A DNA stretch of 64,000 nt from Physcomitrium patens (lineage: Eukaryota; Streptophyta; Bryopsida; Funariales; Funariaceae). The position numbers and the translations under genes were made by a program. Numbering within the stretch: position 1 is the first letter of the stretch; every line of letters starts with the position of its first letter. Positions 33,560 through 45,122 of the stretch are shown piece after piece. The stretch covers positions 9,042,701-9,106,700 of the forward strand of contig NC_037261.1 in NCBI RefSeq assembly GCF_000002425.4. Direction: 5' to 3'. The notes under the pieces are model-generated. The model was not told the origin of the DNA. It made no database searches and saw only the letters and a program-made list of their open reading frames with translations.

Positions 33560-34800
33560 TTTTTTTGTTTTTTTCAAAAATTCTTTATTTATAAAGGAAG
33601 TTGAGGCTCCTGAATCTAGTAAGGCAAAGATTTTGTGATTTTTTGGTCCTAAATAAATTTCTATTATAAAATAAGGTGTACGATTTGAAGAAAGAATAGG
33701 ACCTTTATTAGGTATCACATAAGATTCTAATCACATGGTCCCTATTATAGTTGGAAAAACTTATTTTTTGATACATCATCCTATTTGGTAACCATGCTCC
33801 ATATTTTGTAGTTGTATTGCTTCTTTAGATAATATTAAATAGTGTACTTAGGTTCTCCTTTATATAAGCATAAACCTTCTTAATAGCGTTGAATTTTTTC
33901 TTGCTCAAAAAGAGGCATAAAACATAAAATTTGAATTTGTATAGATTATGGTCTTGATGAATAAGCTTCTATAAACTTAGATGTTGTTGATATATCTTAA
34001 TTTATATCTTTGCAACCAAATCTTTATTCTTGGCATCTTTTAAAGAGTCAATTGTTGCATACAATGGCTTAAGCAATAAATTCCTTTAATGAGCTTATTT
34101 TTGGCATTGTCAACAATAAATCTTTGATGTTATCTTTTAATTCATATTAAAATTAATTGATAAAATATGTCATTTCAACCTATACTATAAGCAAGATTTT
34201 GAAATTTTGTAGCAAATATAGTAGTTGAACATAATCCTTATTGTAAAAATACAAGTTTGGTCTTTACTACCTTCTTTCAATCACTTTCTTCAAAAATGGC
34301 TATAAATATTTTTAAAAATGAATTCAGATCATAAAGAAGATATGAATCTTTTTTTATCAAAGTTACATAGCAAGAAAAAATACTCCTAAAAAAAGTGCAC
34401 CTATGAATCCAACTTGAATAAATCCATCAAGGTATTAAAAAGATGCAATCTTAGATAGAATTTAATTTGTTAGAAAAATCCTTGAAATTTTGATTTTGTT
34501 TCATCAAACTTCTTGGGCATACTTATCTTTGTTTCTCTCATACCTAAAGTAATAAGACTTATTGGATTTAGTTGTAAGTTTGATTTATTTGTTTCTCTCA
34601 ATTGCACAACTTTTTGATATAGATTTTAAACTTTGTTATTGATCTCTTCTATATGCATCAAAATACTATCTCTTTGATTGATATTAGAGATATGTGAGAT
34701 TTCTACCTTTAAAATATTGACAAGCTTGTAAAGATCTATAATAGTTACAAATCCATTCTCACTTTTGCCAAGAGTAGCATCTATAATTTTTCTTTCTATA
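33560..34800 (-). pseudogene. protease and gag relic of element 3
   Basis: The minus strand near 33640-33605 reads LLDSGAS, the protease triad. Right of it, weak similarity to the family gag extends to about 34800, with no frame longer than a few dozen codons. Confidence 0.6.
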
Positions 34801-35040
34801 AAAAATTCAAAAAAATCTAAAAATTAAATTAAAAGAAGATAATCTATAACTTCTGATATCAAATGAAGATTTCTACAAAGAAAGATAGTCAATTTTTTAA
34901 AAAAACTAATCAATATTAAAAAAATTAAAAGTGAGTTTAAAAATAAATAATCTATAAACTTTAAAATATAACAATAGAAAACGAATAATTCACTTATTTT
35001 TAATATACAAAAAGACAACAAGTTAGAACTCTTGTCAAAC

Positions 35041-35566
35041 TATTAAGGTCATGAATATCAAAAAAAATCTCAATATGCTTTTATATCCCTTGAAAAGATT
35101 AAATTATCACTCAAGGATGATAATATATTGAACTAGAATGGCTATTACCAAAGATAAGAAGACTAAAAAGTCTTCAAATAAGACTAAAGACTAAAAAAGG
35201 ATTGAAAAGAGTGAAAAAGGCTTCTTTCTTTCCTTTATATATACTATCCAACTAAAAGCTATGTGGCAATGTCCTATAAGACCTCCAATACATGTTTAAT
35301 TTGAAAGACATGTGTCTTAACTTACAAGACAAGTTTCTTATATATACACCATATTATTAGCTTGTACTACAAGCTATCAACATGTGAAATACATAGCTAA
35401 CTTATTGGCCAACTTTCTAACCTATTAATCAACCTTAAACATGTGTAAAGTCAAATATGCATGTATATAGCTTCTAAGAAATTTTACCATAAGATAATAT
35501 CAAATCTACCTACATTTATTTTCTACCTAGAACTTCTTATTTAAGTAAATATGTATGTTTGTGATA
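35041..35566 (-). repeat. 5' LTR of element 3
   Basis: 526 bases. On the minus strand it starts TATCACAAACATACATA (35566) and ends at 35041, followed by the GTTTGACAAGAGTTCT leader corresponding to GATTGACAAGAGTATA of elements 1 and 2. Confidence 0.8.
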
Positions 35567-35869
35567 TATATTTAGGTAAGAATAAGACCTTTTTCTTTAT
35601 TTTATACATTATTTTTAGATATTAATTCAATAATTGGTTGAAATATTTTATAATTTTATAATTAATTTAATTTTCTATTATATAAATTTATTATATTTTA
35701 TAATTTAATAAAATTATAAAAATACTTTTTAAAATCATCTTTTTAAAATTTATTTTATTAAATTTTTATTTTTAAAATTATAATGTCAAAGATATGATTA
35801 CAAACAACCAAAACATCAATACACACTTGTATTGCTTAAAAATATATATACATATATATATATTCAAAA
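35567..35869. other. AT-rich spacer between two LTRs
   Basis: Nothing recognised. Composition is almost pure A/T with short runs. Confidence 0.5.
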
Positions 35870-36325
35870 AATATAATATTAAAATTAGAATAGTTATTGC
35901 CTGCGATAAGAAGGCTAAAAACTTTTGAAACAAGACTAAGAACAAAAAAACATTGATAAGAATGAAAAAAAACTTCACTCTTATTTCTCTATATATAATG
36001 TAACTAGAAGTTCTGTAGCAATATTCTATAAGACCTCTAGTATGTGTTCAACTTATCAAACACATATCTAACTTGCAAAACAAGTTTCACATGTATACCA
36101 CATCGCAAACTTCTACCACAAGTGGCCAACATGTATGATACATAGCCAACTTATTAGCCAAGATTTTAACCTATCAAGCACCTATTAACTCATATAAAGT
36201 CAAATCTGCATTTATATAGCTTCTAAGAAGCTTCTCTATAAGATATTATCAGATTTACTTGTTTCTATTTACTTCTACTTAACTCCTCTAAATCTAGATA
36301 AATACATATGGCATAAAATATACCA
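35870..36325 (-). repeat. lone gypsy-family LTR
   Basis: It aligns with the LTRs at 35041-35566 and 3150-3597 in the same orientation, including the AGCTTCTAAGAAGCTTCT block near 36218-36236. No internal element sequence lies on either side, so it is a solo LTR left by LTR-LTR recombination or a truncated copy. Confidence 0.75.
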
Positions 36326-36930
36326 AAGGAATTTTGTAATAAATTATTTTAATTACTAAATTAATTTTAATAAATTTTTATATATTAAAATTATCTTTAA
36401 ATTATAATTTCAAATATATTTAGATTATTTAAATTAAATTTAGTATTTTAGTTATTTTTTTGAAAGATACTATCTTCTAAAAGATTTATTTGCTTAAGGT
36501 TCAATTAGTAGTCTAACATTTTGTTTATGTAAAAGTAGATTTTAGAATCTCTATGTAAAATTAATAAAATTTTATGTACATAAATTTAAATATATTTCAA
36601 TTTTTAAAATTTAATCTATAATATTTAATATATTTATTAATTATATATTATTTTCTTATTTAATATTGACTCAAAAATAACAATTAAAATTTAAAAGAAG
36701 GCTTTGTTTAAATTTATGTTTTATGCCAATATAGCATATATAATAAAAATATAATTATATTATGTAAAAATTCATTTTTAAAATTTGTTTAAATTTAAAA
36801 TAAAATTTAAAATAAATAATAATTAAATAGAAAAAATTAAATATAAATAATAATTAAATATAAATAATTAAATATAAATAATTAAATATAAATCATTAAA
36901 TATAAATAATAATTAAATGTAAAAAATTAG
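36326..36930. repeat. AT-rich spacer with a short tandem array
   Basis: Mostly featureless A/T. At about 36820-36920 there are several imperfect copies of a unit around AATTAAATATAAAT, arranged in tandem just before the copia fragment. Confidence 0.6.
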
Positions 36931-37475
36931 TTGTAAAGTTGGTATTTTGTACTAGAAAGGATAGAATAGATATAATAATAAGATTCAAGGCTGAATTAGT
37001 TACCAAAGAGTATTTACAAGTATTTAATGTTGATTTCAATGAAACATTTGCACATATTACTAAATTCACCACCATTAGGACTATTGTTGGAATTAATGCA
37101 TCAATGAATTTTAAAATATATCAAATAGATGTACAAATGGTATGTTTAATTTTAAAATCAAAATTAAAATTAAAAAATAAATAAAAATATATCTTTGAAA
37201 AAATCTCTTGGATTTTCACAACAAAGCAAGGAAAAACTTTTGCACAAATTAAAAAAATCCTCGTATGACTACTAACAATCACTATAAAAAAAAAGTGACT
37301 GAAGAAAGTTGAATTATTGTCCAAGAGTTGCATTTGTAGGTGATCATATCAAATGCATAATTGTTGTGAATTAAGGCAAGTATATTAAAAAGGTGTTGAA
37401 GTACTTCAATATGAAAGAATCTAAGTCTATTTATATTCCACTTAAAACTAACTTGAATGAATTATATTATCAAAG
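36930..37475 (+). pseudogene. Ty1/copia reverse transcriptase fragment
   Basis: The 81-codon frame at 36939-37184 reads FKAELVTKEYLQVFNVDFNE, then a TFAHITKFTTIRTI-type string and a QIDVQM string, the signature of copia-type polymerases (RVT_2). Further right, in another frame, KYIKKVLKYFNMKESKSIYI matches the segment after the YVDD region. It is on the strand opposite to the neighbouring copia gag at 38138, so the two are not one intact element. Confidence 0.8.
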
Positions 37476-37954
37476 AAAAAATTTATATATATAAAAATTA
37501 AATGGAAGATATATTATAAATTAGAAAAAAATATTAATATTAATATGATTTTTAAAAAAATCTAATTATTTTTCTTGTTTATGGTCTTATTTCTAATATT
37601 ATAATATATATATATTAGTTTTTTTCTAAAATTTTAATAATTTAGCAAGATTTTTTATTAAAATATTTTATTAGCTATTTAAATAATTAATTTTTAATTT
37701 TTATGAAATATTATTGCATCTTAAATTCAAAGATTTAGAATCTTTAATTTAGTTTCTACTTTATGAATTATTCTTTTTGTTAAAAATAAATAAATACTTA
37801 ATTTTTTTAAAGATTATAGATTATATTTATAAAATAATTTTATAATTTTAAAATTTATTCTTTTTTAATCAATTATAATATTTTAATAAACATATATTTC
37901 TATAGATAAAATAATTTTTTATATTATTTATTAGATTATTATATTAATAAAAAT
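37476..37954. other. AT-rich spacer
   Basis: Nothing recognised between the copia polymerase fragment and the minus-strand copia copy. Confidence 0.5.
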
Positions 37955-39640
37955 AGCTACCTTTGCCTTATCTTAAAAATAGAGACGATTCTTCACTTTA
38001 AAGTTCATTTTTTTTCTTCTTTGAGACTTCATGCACAAGTCTTAATGTGACATAATTTATAATAAGTTCTTTCATGTTGATAGACTCTAATGCCACAATG
38101 AAGTAGTTGTAAGACTCCAAAAGGCTCATGAGCAATATCAACACAGTTTTTCTATTGTTAATTGGTGTATTAAAACTGCTAGTTTGTTTGCAAGTACTTT
38201 TATCTTATTGATATGAGCCATGAAGTCATTTTCTTCTTCCATCTTTATCATTAAAAACTTCTTCTTTGTCCATATAATATTGACAAGGTTTCTATTTTTA
38301 TAGATTTTACAAAGAATCTTCCATGCTTCTCCTGATCCATTGCAAGCAATTATATGTGAAAAGTTGGCATCATCGAGATTTGTTGCAATCATTCCAAAAG
38401 CCTTCTTTTCATGATGTTTATACTCTTTTTTTACCTTGACATCAACATTATTTCTTGGAGGCTCTTTACTTTCACCAACAATATTTGAAAGTTCTAATGA
38501 AGCTAGAAAATAGTTCCATTTTTTTCTTCCAATAGTAGAATTTTTCATCTCTAAACTTTTTAATTACTCTCAAGCCCTTATATTTACTTAATGCCAAGTT
38601 TAAGGAAGAAGTGTATGAAAAAAATCAAAAAATGAGAAGATAAAGCTCTCAAAATCAACAAGAAAGTATTGCAACATTGAAAATCTAGAATGCCCTATTT
38701 CTAAATAAACTAGTGGTTTTATGCTTTAATCACTTTCAACTTCATTTATAAGACTTTTTACAAAAGACTTATACTTTATCTAAACCTCTTGTATAAGCTT
38801 TGTCATTCTTTAATCACCTCTATTTTTATATAATACTTCTAATTTTATTTAATACTTCTTATCACTATAAGAAGATCTTTTAAGAACTTAAGTACATGAA
38901 AGCACAATGTTAGTGCACCAATGATATAACTCAGTAAAGAAATATAAAACTAGTATTTTAAATCATCATTCTAAGGTCTCTAACAACCTTCAAGACTATA
39001 AATGTATTTAAAACAAGTAGGAACAAAACTATATCAATAATTAGATATAAAATTAGAATTAAATGATATAAAATTCTAACATTAGTAAAAATCATAAGAT
39101 CTATTCTTTATAACAAGAAAGACTTTAAAAAAATTTAAATTTCATAACAAAAAGTAAGTAGGCTCATAACATATTGAAGATTAAAAACTTTGAAGTTATA
39201 ATACATAACATTAGCAAGGTTGTACATAAAGATAGTATGGAGAAAGATATTTCTTACTTCCAACATCTAATATTTATAAGTAGTTATTATTGTCTTAAAA
39301 GATAACTTCCACTCTTTGACTTTTAAATACTTTCTTTGGCATCTTACTTACCACAAGGATATCTTTTGATCTTAGAAACTTTTGGCATATTATTAACTAG
39401 AAGGATATCCTATATAAAACAGTAATTATTCTTACTTAATCTTTGAAAATTTTCTAGGTGATACTTTATTCTCTTGACTTTGACTTTTAATCATTAATTT
39501 TATCTTATATCTATAGGATGGCTTTTTCATATACTAAGACATAATCTTTTAATTATTAGTAACTTATCTAAGATAATATCTTCTATAAAGTAATTTATTT
39601 AACTTTTACTTTTACTTACTTACTTTAACACTTTTAAATA
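37955..39640 (-). mobile_element. Ty1/copia 5' part (LTR, leader, gag), minus strand
   Basis: Colinear with 5940-7640 over the whole length: zinc-knuckle relic (37960-38000), gag (38548-38138), leader and LTR-like block (38590-39640). The left end breaks off before the pre-integrase region that the other copy keeps. The right end abuts a gypsy polymerase relic at about 39655, so this copia piece either inserted into or recombined with that gypsy copy. Confidence 0.75.
38138..38548 (-). pseudogene. copia gag fragment, longest open piece
   Basis: 136 codons from an ATG with GRKKWNYFLASLELSNIVG, a GSGEAWKILCKIY segment and the helix FLMIKMEEENDF, followed by the HINKIKVLANKLA string. This is the UBN2-type copia gag fold. 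It still begins with Met and has no internal stop, but it ends where the protein should continue, so it is counted as a relic. Confidence 0.75.
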
Positions 39641-40984
39641 TCTAATAATTTTTTTTTTTAATTTTTTAGACAATTATATTATCTATTATCTAGATAATAT
39701 CTTAATCTACTCTAAGAATATAGAAAAATATGAAATTCATGTTTGTCATATATTACAAAATCTAAAAGATAGAAAGTTCTATGCTAAGATAAAAAATATA
39801 TATATATTTAATACTACTCAAGTTCACTTCTTTGGATACATTATTTTAAATGATGTCTTTATGATCAATCCTAAAAAGATCCATACTATCATAGATTGGA
39901 AGATTTTAAAAATAATTATAGATGTGTGATATTTTTTAAAATTTGCTAATTATTATTGAATCTTAATTAAGAAATTTTTTCAAGTTGTGGCTCACCTTAC
40001 ATGTCTAACATGTAAAGACAAACTTAAGTAGAATAAAGAAGCTCAAGTATCTTTTAAAGCCTTAAAGAGAACAGTTATTTTTATACCAATATTGTATTGC
40101 ATTGACTTTTTTAAGATATTCTTTATGGAATCATATACATGAGATTTTGCTTTATATGCAATGTTATCACAAATAGAAGTACATGATAAATTCAATCCAA
40201 TAGCTTTTCATTCTAGCAAATTTTTAATAGTCATGATTAATTATAAAATCTACAACAAAGAGCTTCCTTCAATTGTGGATTTAGTTTAAGAGTAGCACCA
40301 TTATCTAGAAGATACTTTTAATTCAGTTATTATGCATATGAATCACAAGAACCTTAAGTATTTTATATCAATTTATGTTTTGAATTATTGCCAAGTTTTT
40401 TGAAGTATGTCTTTGTTAAGATTTGAATTTAAGATTTCTTATTACTCAAAAAAATAAAAAAAAATAAAACATTAGATTTTTTTTTTAAATAATCTTATAT
40501 TGCATTAAAAAAATATGGCTTTTGGTCAATAACAAATAATGTTTTTAAAGCCAAAGCAATTTTATCTTCAAACAATGAAATCAAAACTAACTATTAATTC
40601 AAGTTTTTTTAAGCAAGTTCAGTCAAGTATATCTTTTGATCTTTTTATTTAAAATATTATAAAAAAATCTTAAATCTCATAATACTTCTAAATTTAAATT
40701 TAAAAATAATTTATTCTATTTTAAGAATTAATTATATATTCTAAAAGATAAAACATGATTATGTATTCTTCAAGCTTCTAATGACTTCCTAACAACATAA
40801 CATGTTGAATACAATAAGACTTTGAAATTAATATCTAGAGATTTTTTCGCTTCAAATGTGGCATGCAGTCAAAGATTTTGTATAATTACATGATATCTAT
40901 TTAAGATCAAAAATTCTTTATCATCAATCTTATTGACTTCTTTAGCCATTATCTATTCTAGAACAACCATGGTCTTTTATTTCT

Positions 40985-41188
40985 ATGGATTTTTTAGTCT
41001 CAAGTTTATTTGACTTTATATTTGTAATAGTAGATTGTTTCATCAAGATGGCATATTTTGTACCATACACAAAATCTATCATATATAAAGAAATAGCTAA
41101 GATTTTCCTTGATAGTACCTATTACTATCATGGATTATTTAAAGACATCATATTAGATAGGGTGACTCAATTTGTATCAAGTTTTTAA
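40985..41188 (+). pseudogene. integrase core relic of element 4
   Basis: A 67-codon frame with FVIVDCFIKMAYFVPYTKS and a DRVTQFVSSF string around the second catalytic Asp. The first Asp region MDFLVSSLFD is shortened by a small deletion compared with elements 1 and 2. Confidence 0.75.
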
Positions 41189-42129
41189 AAAATTCTTTTG
41201 AAGATTTTTAAATTAGATATAAAATTATTTTTGGCTTTTTATCTTCAAATTGATGGACAAACAAAGCATATAAATTAAGTTTTAAAATAATATTTGAAGT
41301 AGTATCATCATCTACCAACAAGATGATTGGACAATTCTTTTACCACTAGCAAAATTTACTTATAATAATACAATACATTCTTTTATTCAATAAATACCTT
41401 TTTTTATTAATTATAGTTATCATCTATAACTTGATACTTTTGACTTCATAAAAATTCATAATTCTATAGCAAAAGATTTGACAAATTATTTATTTGAACT
41501 ACATACAACAATGAAGGCACATTTAAAAGAAGCTCAAGAACAACAAAAGATTAATGTAGATGTATGTTACAAAAAACAACCTTAATTATACATTAGCAGT
41601 AAAATATGATTACTTCATTATAATATCAAGACTACTTATCTTTATAATAAATTAGATTACAGTAGATTTAAATCATTTTCTATAAGTGAACAAGTCAATC
41701 TAATTGCTTATCAATTATATCTATTAGATTCTATGAAGATTCATCTTATATTTTATATATCTCTTTTTGATCCATATAAGACAATGAATATTTCTATAAG
41801 AAGATAAATACCACCTCCTCCTATATAAATAGATAGTAATCAAGACTTCAAGGTTGAAGAAGTTTTAGACTTAAGGTGGTACCAAAATAGGTTAAAATAT
41901 CTTGTTTATTGGCACAAATATTATATTAATAAACATATATAAGAGCCAACAAAAAATCTTCCATATGTAATAGAGAAGATTAAAAAAATTATCAATAATA
42001 TCTATCAAAACCAAGATTAAAAATCAACCAATTTCTTATTATAAAATAAAAGATGTTCAATAGAAATTATATTTTATCTTCTATCATTTATTGTAAGTTC
42101 TTTGTATTTTGTAATGGTAACAAGATAGA

Positions 42130-42541
42130 AAATCTACAACTGGTAGATTCAACTGAAGAACTATCATTTGCTGACTTATTGAATAAGATATTGTGATTAT
42201 TACAATCTTCAAGACAATATAATCGAGATGAAAACCCTCAAAAATAATTCTTTCTCAAATAGATAGGAAGATATAATGCATTTGATATCGCAATCTTCAA
42301 AGAGACTTCTAATGTTTGGTCTTTTTATTAGAGGTAGGAATGACTTTTGATAGTGTAACAAATATTTTATTCAAAAGAAGTTATGAAGGCCTCAATAATG
42401 ATGAAATAACAAAGTAGTTTTTTGTCCTAAAATAAGATATTATTGATGGCTAACAGGACCTATCAACTACTTTCAAAGGAAACAACAATCAAAATATGTG
42501 ACAAATATAATGCATCCCATCTTAAACTTCATTAATATGTA
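42130..42541 (+). pseudogene. extra ORF relic of element 4
   Basis: It aligns with the post-chromodomain ORF of element 1. The start ENLQLVDSTEE (from about 42140), the middle SYEGLNNDEIT and the end WLTGPINYFQRKQQSKYVTN are recognisable. Stops and at least one frame change are present. The conserved middle and end support coding rather than random sequence in the ancestor. Confidence 0.65.
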
Positions 42542-42584
42542 ATCACTGTTCTTTGTAGAACTTGTCTCTAAAAGGGAGGATTAA

Positions 42585-43143
42585 GTTATGGACATACATA
42601 TTTATTTTAATAGTTATCTACATAATATGAATAAGTAGAAATAGATAAAAATAGATTAATTTCATAATAACTTCTAAAAAAGCTTCTTAGAAGCTTTATA
42701 TATGTGGTTTCATTTTTATGTATGTCTATTTGTGATCGATAAGTTAAAAACTTAATCAATAAGTTATTCATATATTGCATGTATTAGTAGCTTGTTATCA
42801 AGCTAACAATATGACACGCATATAAGAAACTTACCTTATAAATTAAGACATGTGTCTTGCAAATTAAACATATGTTGGAGGTCCTATAGAATGTCGCCAT
42901 ATAGCTATTAGGTAGATAATATATATAGAAGCAAGAATTAAGCATTTTTCTTTTATTCTTATCAATTTTTTTTTTTTTTTTTTGCTTCTAGTCTAATTTT
43001 AAGGATCTCTAGTTTTCTTGTCTTTTGACAATAGCCATTCTAGTTTCTTTTCAATATGCATACTTTCTTATTTCTATTTTATCATCTTTCTTGAAAAAAT
43101 TCTCACTTGTTTATTTGCCTTCATCAAATATTTGTCCTTGACA
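42585..43143 (+). repeat. 3' LTR of element 4
   Basis: 559 bases from GTTATGGACAT to TTTGTCCTTGACA. It contains AAGCTTCTTAGAAGCTT and the TATATATAGAAGCAAG promoter-like block near 42919. No matching 5' copy is present, so no target duplication can be checked. Confidence 0.85.
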
Positions 43144-44040
43144 CTTAGGCATTTATTTTAAATCTTAAAAATCCAAAAAATATATATAAAAAAATTAAAT
43201 TGATTAAGTATTATATATAAGTAGATATAATTTAAATATTTATGTGTTTATTTTTTAATTTATAATTAATAGTTAATAAATTTAGCTTTAAAAATATTAT
43301 AAATTAATAATCAATGAATTTACGTTTTTAAATTTTATGTGACTTTAAATATTTTATTTAAAGATAATTATAAATTCTTTAAAAATGATTAAATAAATAA
43401 ATAAATAATATATATAAAAGTAATTCTAAGCTTATCCATAATCTTGTCAATGCCTCTTTTAGATATCCATCTTGCTTTAAGACTTTCTAATATTTTTGGT
43501 ATTAGTAGTAACTTTTTTATTTTTGGCTATCTCAAAGATTTAACTTATTTTTATTTGTATGAATTATATTGTATATATGTGATTGTATATTGTATATTAT
43601 ATAGTTATATTATATTATATTGTATAAAATAACTATAATATAATATAACTATATAACTATTAAAAAAAGATCAAATAATAACTTGAATAATTCAATTTCT
43701 ATTTATAACATTTTGTCTTTATTAATAAGAATATTTGATTCTTTTTTTGGAAAAATCATTGCATTTTTACATTTTCTTACAAACAGAAAAACAAAATCAC
43801 TTCAAAAAAAATATACAGTTGTGTAATGTGAACAGTACTATCCACCTAGTTCTATAATTCAAAAATCTACATTGATCAAACAAACGTTGTGGTAGAGCTT
43901 AGCATGATTCCCCTACTTCTATGAAGCCAAACAAAAAACCAATTTCGATCATCCTTTTTCATGTACAAAAGCAAAAAAGAAAGAAAAATTATCAAAATAA
44001 AATAGCAACTTTGTTAACATTAGCTAATGATTTTCACACA
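43144..44040. other. AT-rich spacer with an 18-bp palindrome
   Basis: No gene seen. It holds an 18-bp perfect inverted repeat (43600-43617 and 43636-43653). The composition becomes clearly less AT-rich from about 43800, marking the border from transposon DNA to the gene island. Confidence 0.5.
43600..43653. repeat. AT-rich inverted repeat
   Basis: The arms TATAGTTATATTATATTA and their exact reverse complement surround an 18-base loop. It could extrude as a cruciform or be a relic of a small inverted-repeat transposon. Confidence 0.6.
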
Positions 44041-44474
44041 TACAGTCTATGAGATGATACCTAGTCTCGTATTTCCCTGTCTAAAGCTCCTTGTTCTGAA
44101 TGATGTACATGCTCTTCTGTGGAGGAAAGCTGTACTTCGTGTGCCTCTATCAGACTCAAAGCCCCATGCTCTGGGGCTTGCCAAACATTAAGGAGGGGGT
44201 AATGCCAGGATGATGCCGCCTTTCCACGACCACCACGGTCGGTCCATGCAAGCAGAACTCGTTTCAGATGTTGATTCATTCTTCTTCACAATGAATGACA
44301 ATGTATACATGATCCGCTGTGGAGCCAACCAATGCTTCACTTCGACGTGACAACCCACAACGCTTCACTTCACCTACATCTACATCTACCACTACTGGAA
44401 CTGCGAGTGTTCCCAAGAATATGTCGCTACAAAAATGATTCACGAGCTCAGTTAGGAGAGCCACATGAGTGAAG

Positions 44475-44800
44475 TCAAAAACCTTCTCCCGACATGGGTC
44501 CCGGTACAGAAGCTAGGGATGGGCCTTGGAAGCCTGAGCTGGGAGCGTATGCCGGAGAAGCCACCACTGGATCAGACATGGGCGACCCCTGCGGAGCGGA
44601 CTCGGGGGTGTTGCTGGGTGCCAAGCTCGTCTACAGCAGCTGGAGCTTGAGATGGGCCGTGGCCTCGTATGGAGGGAGCCGGCGCAGGAATGCTTTGAGC
44701 GTCCACTTGCGTCCCCATGACCGCACCAAGCACCACCGCTGCCGCCAACGCCACTACCAGCTGCTGGGATTGCTTGCCTATTTTGGAGGAGGGTCTACGG
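44475..44800 (-). pseudogene. arabinogalactan-protein-like gene, frame-shifted
   Basis: The minus strand encodes a hydrophobic stretch LVVALAAAVVLGAVMGTQVD followed by AQSIPAPAPSIRGHGPSQAP, a signal peptide and the Pro/Ala/Ser start of a classical arabinogalactan protein. That frame ends at 44572. From about 44621 the +1 frame continues APSNTPESAPQGSPMSDPVV and on to GPMSGEGF with a stop at 44477-44475, again AP/SP-rich. One extra or missing base near 44621 would join the halves. No ATG precedes the hydrophobic stretch in frame (a TGA lies about 60 bases upstream), so a split first exon or loss of the start must be assumed. No GPI-anchor tail is seen. Pseudogene or sequence error are both possible. 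Confidence 0.4.
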
Positions 44801-45083
44801 TTTCACAACCACTGCTGGACTATCACACCCTCTGTGGACTCGTGTGATCGGCGACGGGTTTCACGTCCTCGTTGCACGTTTCAATTCCCTTGAGCGACAC
44901 AACTCCACAAGAATCTTGGCCTCCGAAATCCTGTGATCCCAGATGAGTCCGAAGTGTCCGAAATGCTGCACTGCTCTCCTGGTTCCTGATGCGGTGGACG
45001 TGTATGTATAAAATACATATATGTATATGTGTTATTTAAATATCGTAAACAAATTGTGTCAATTATGTAGATTTTGATCCATG

Positions 45084-45122
<39 letters not shown>

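Larger units (their letters stand above)
29355..35566 (-). mobile_element. Ty3/gypsy chromovirus element 3, heavily decayed
   Basis: The minus-strand order from right to left is 5' LTR (35566-35041), gag relic (about 34800-33780), protease with LLDSGAS (near 33620), reverse transcriptase/RNase H (about 32950-31700), integrase (about 31690-30500), chromodomain (30458-30246), extra ORF relic (about 30110-29690), polypurine relic TTGTCCCCTAGAAGAAAAGG (29680-29661) and 3' LTR (29654 to about 29355, end missing). Frames are short everywhere. It belongs to the same family as elements 1 and 2 but is older by its decay. Confidence 0.85.
39655..43143 (+). mobile_element. Ty3/gypsy chromovirus element 4, 5'-truncated
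   Basis: Plus-strand copy starting in the polymerase at the YLDN (decayed YLDD) site near 39685-39700, then RNase H (about 40090-40480), integrase (about 40580-41580), chromodomain (about 41840-41960), extra ORF relic (about 42130-42540), polypurine relic TCTAAAAGGGAGGATTAA (about 42567-42584) and 3' LTR (42585-43143). All frames are riddled with stops. The LTR, gag and protease at the 5' end are missing. Confidence 0.85.

Noticed and set aside
44494-44847. 117-codon plus-strand frame at the arabinogalactan-like locus
   Set aside because: The minus strand shows a signal-peptide-like and AP/SP-rich pattern; the plus frame has no recognisable feature.
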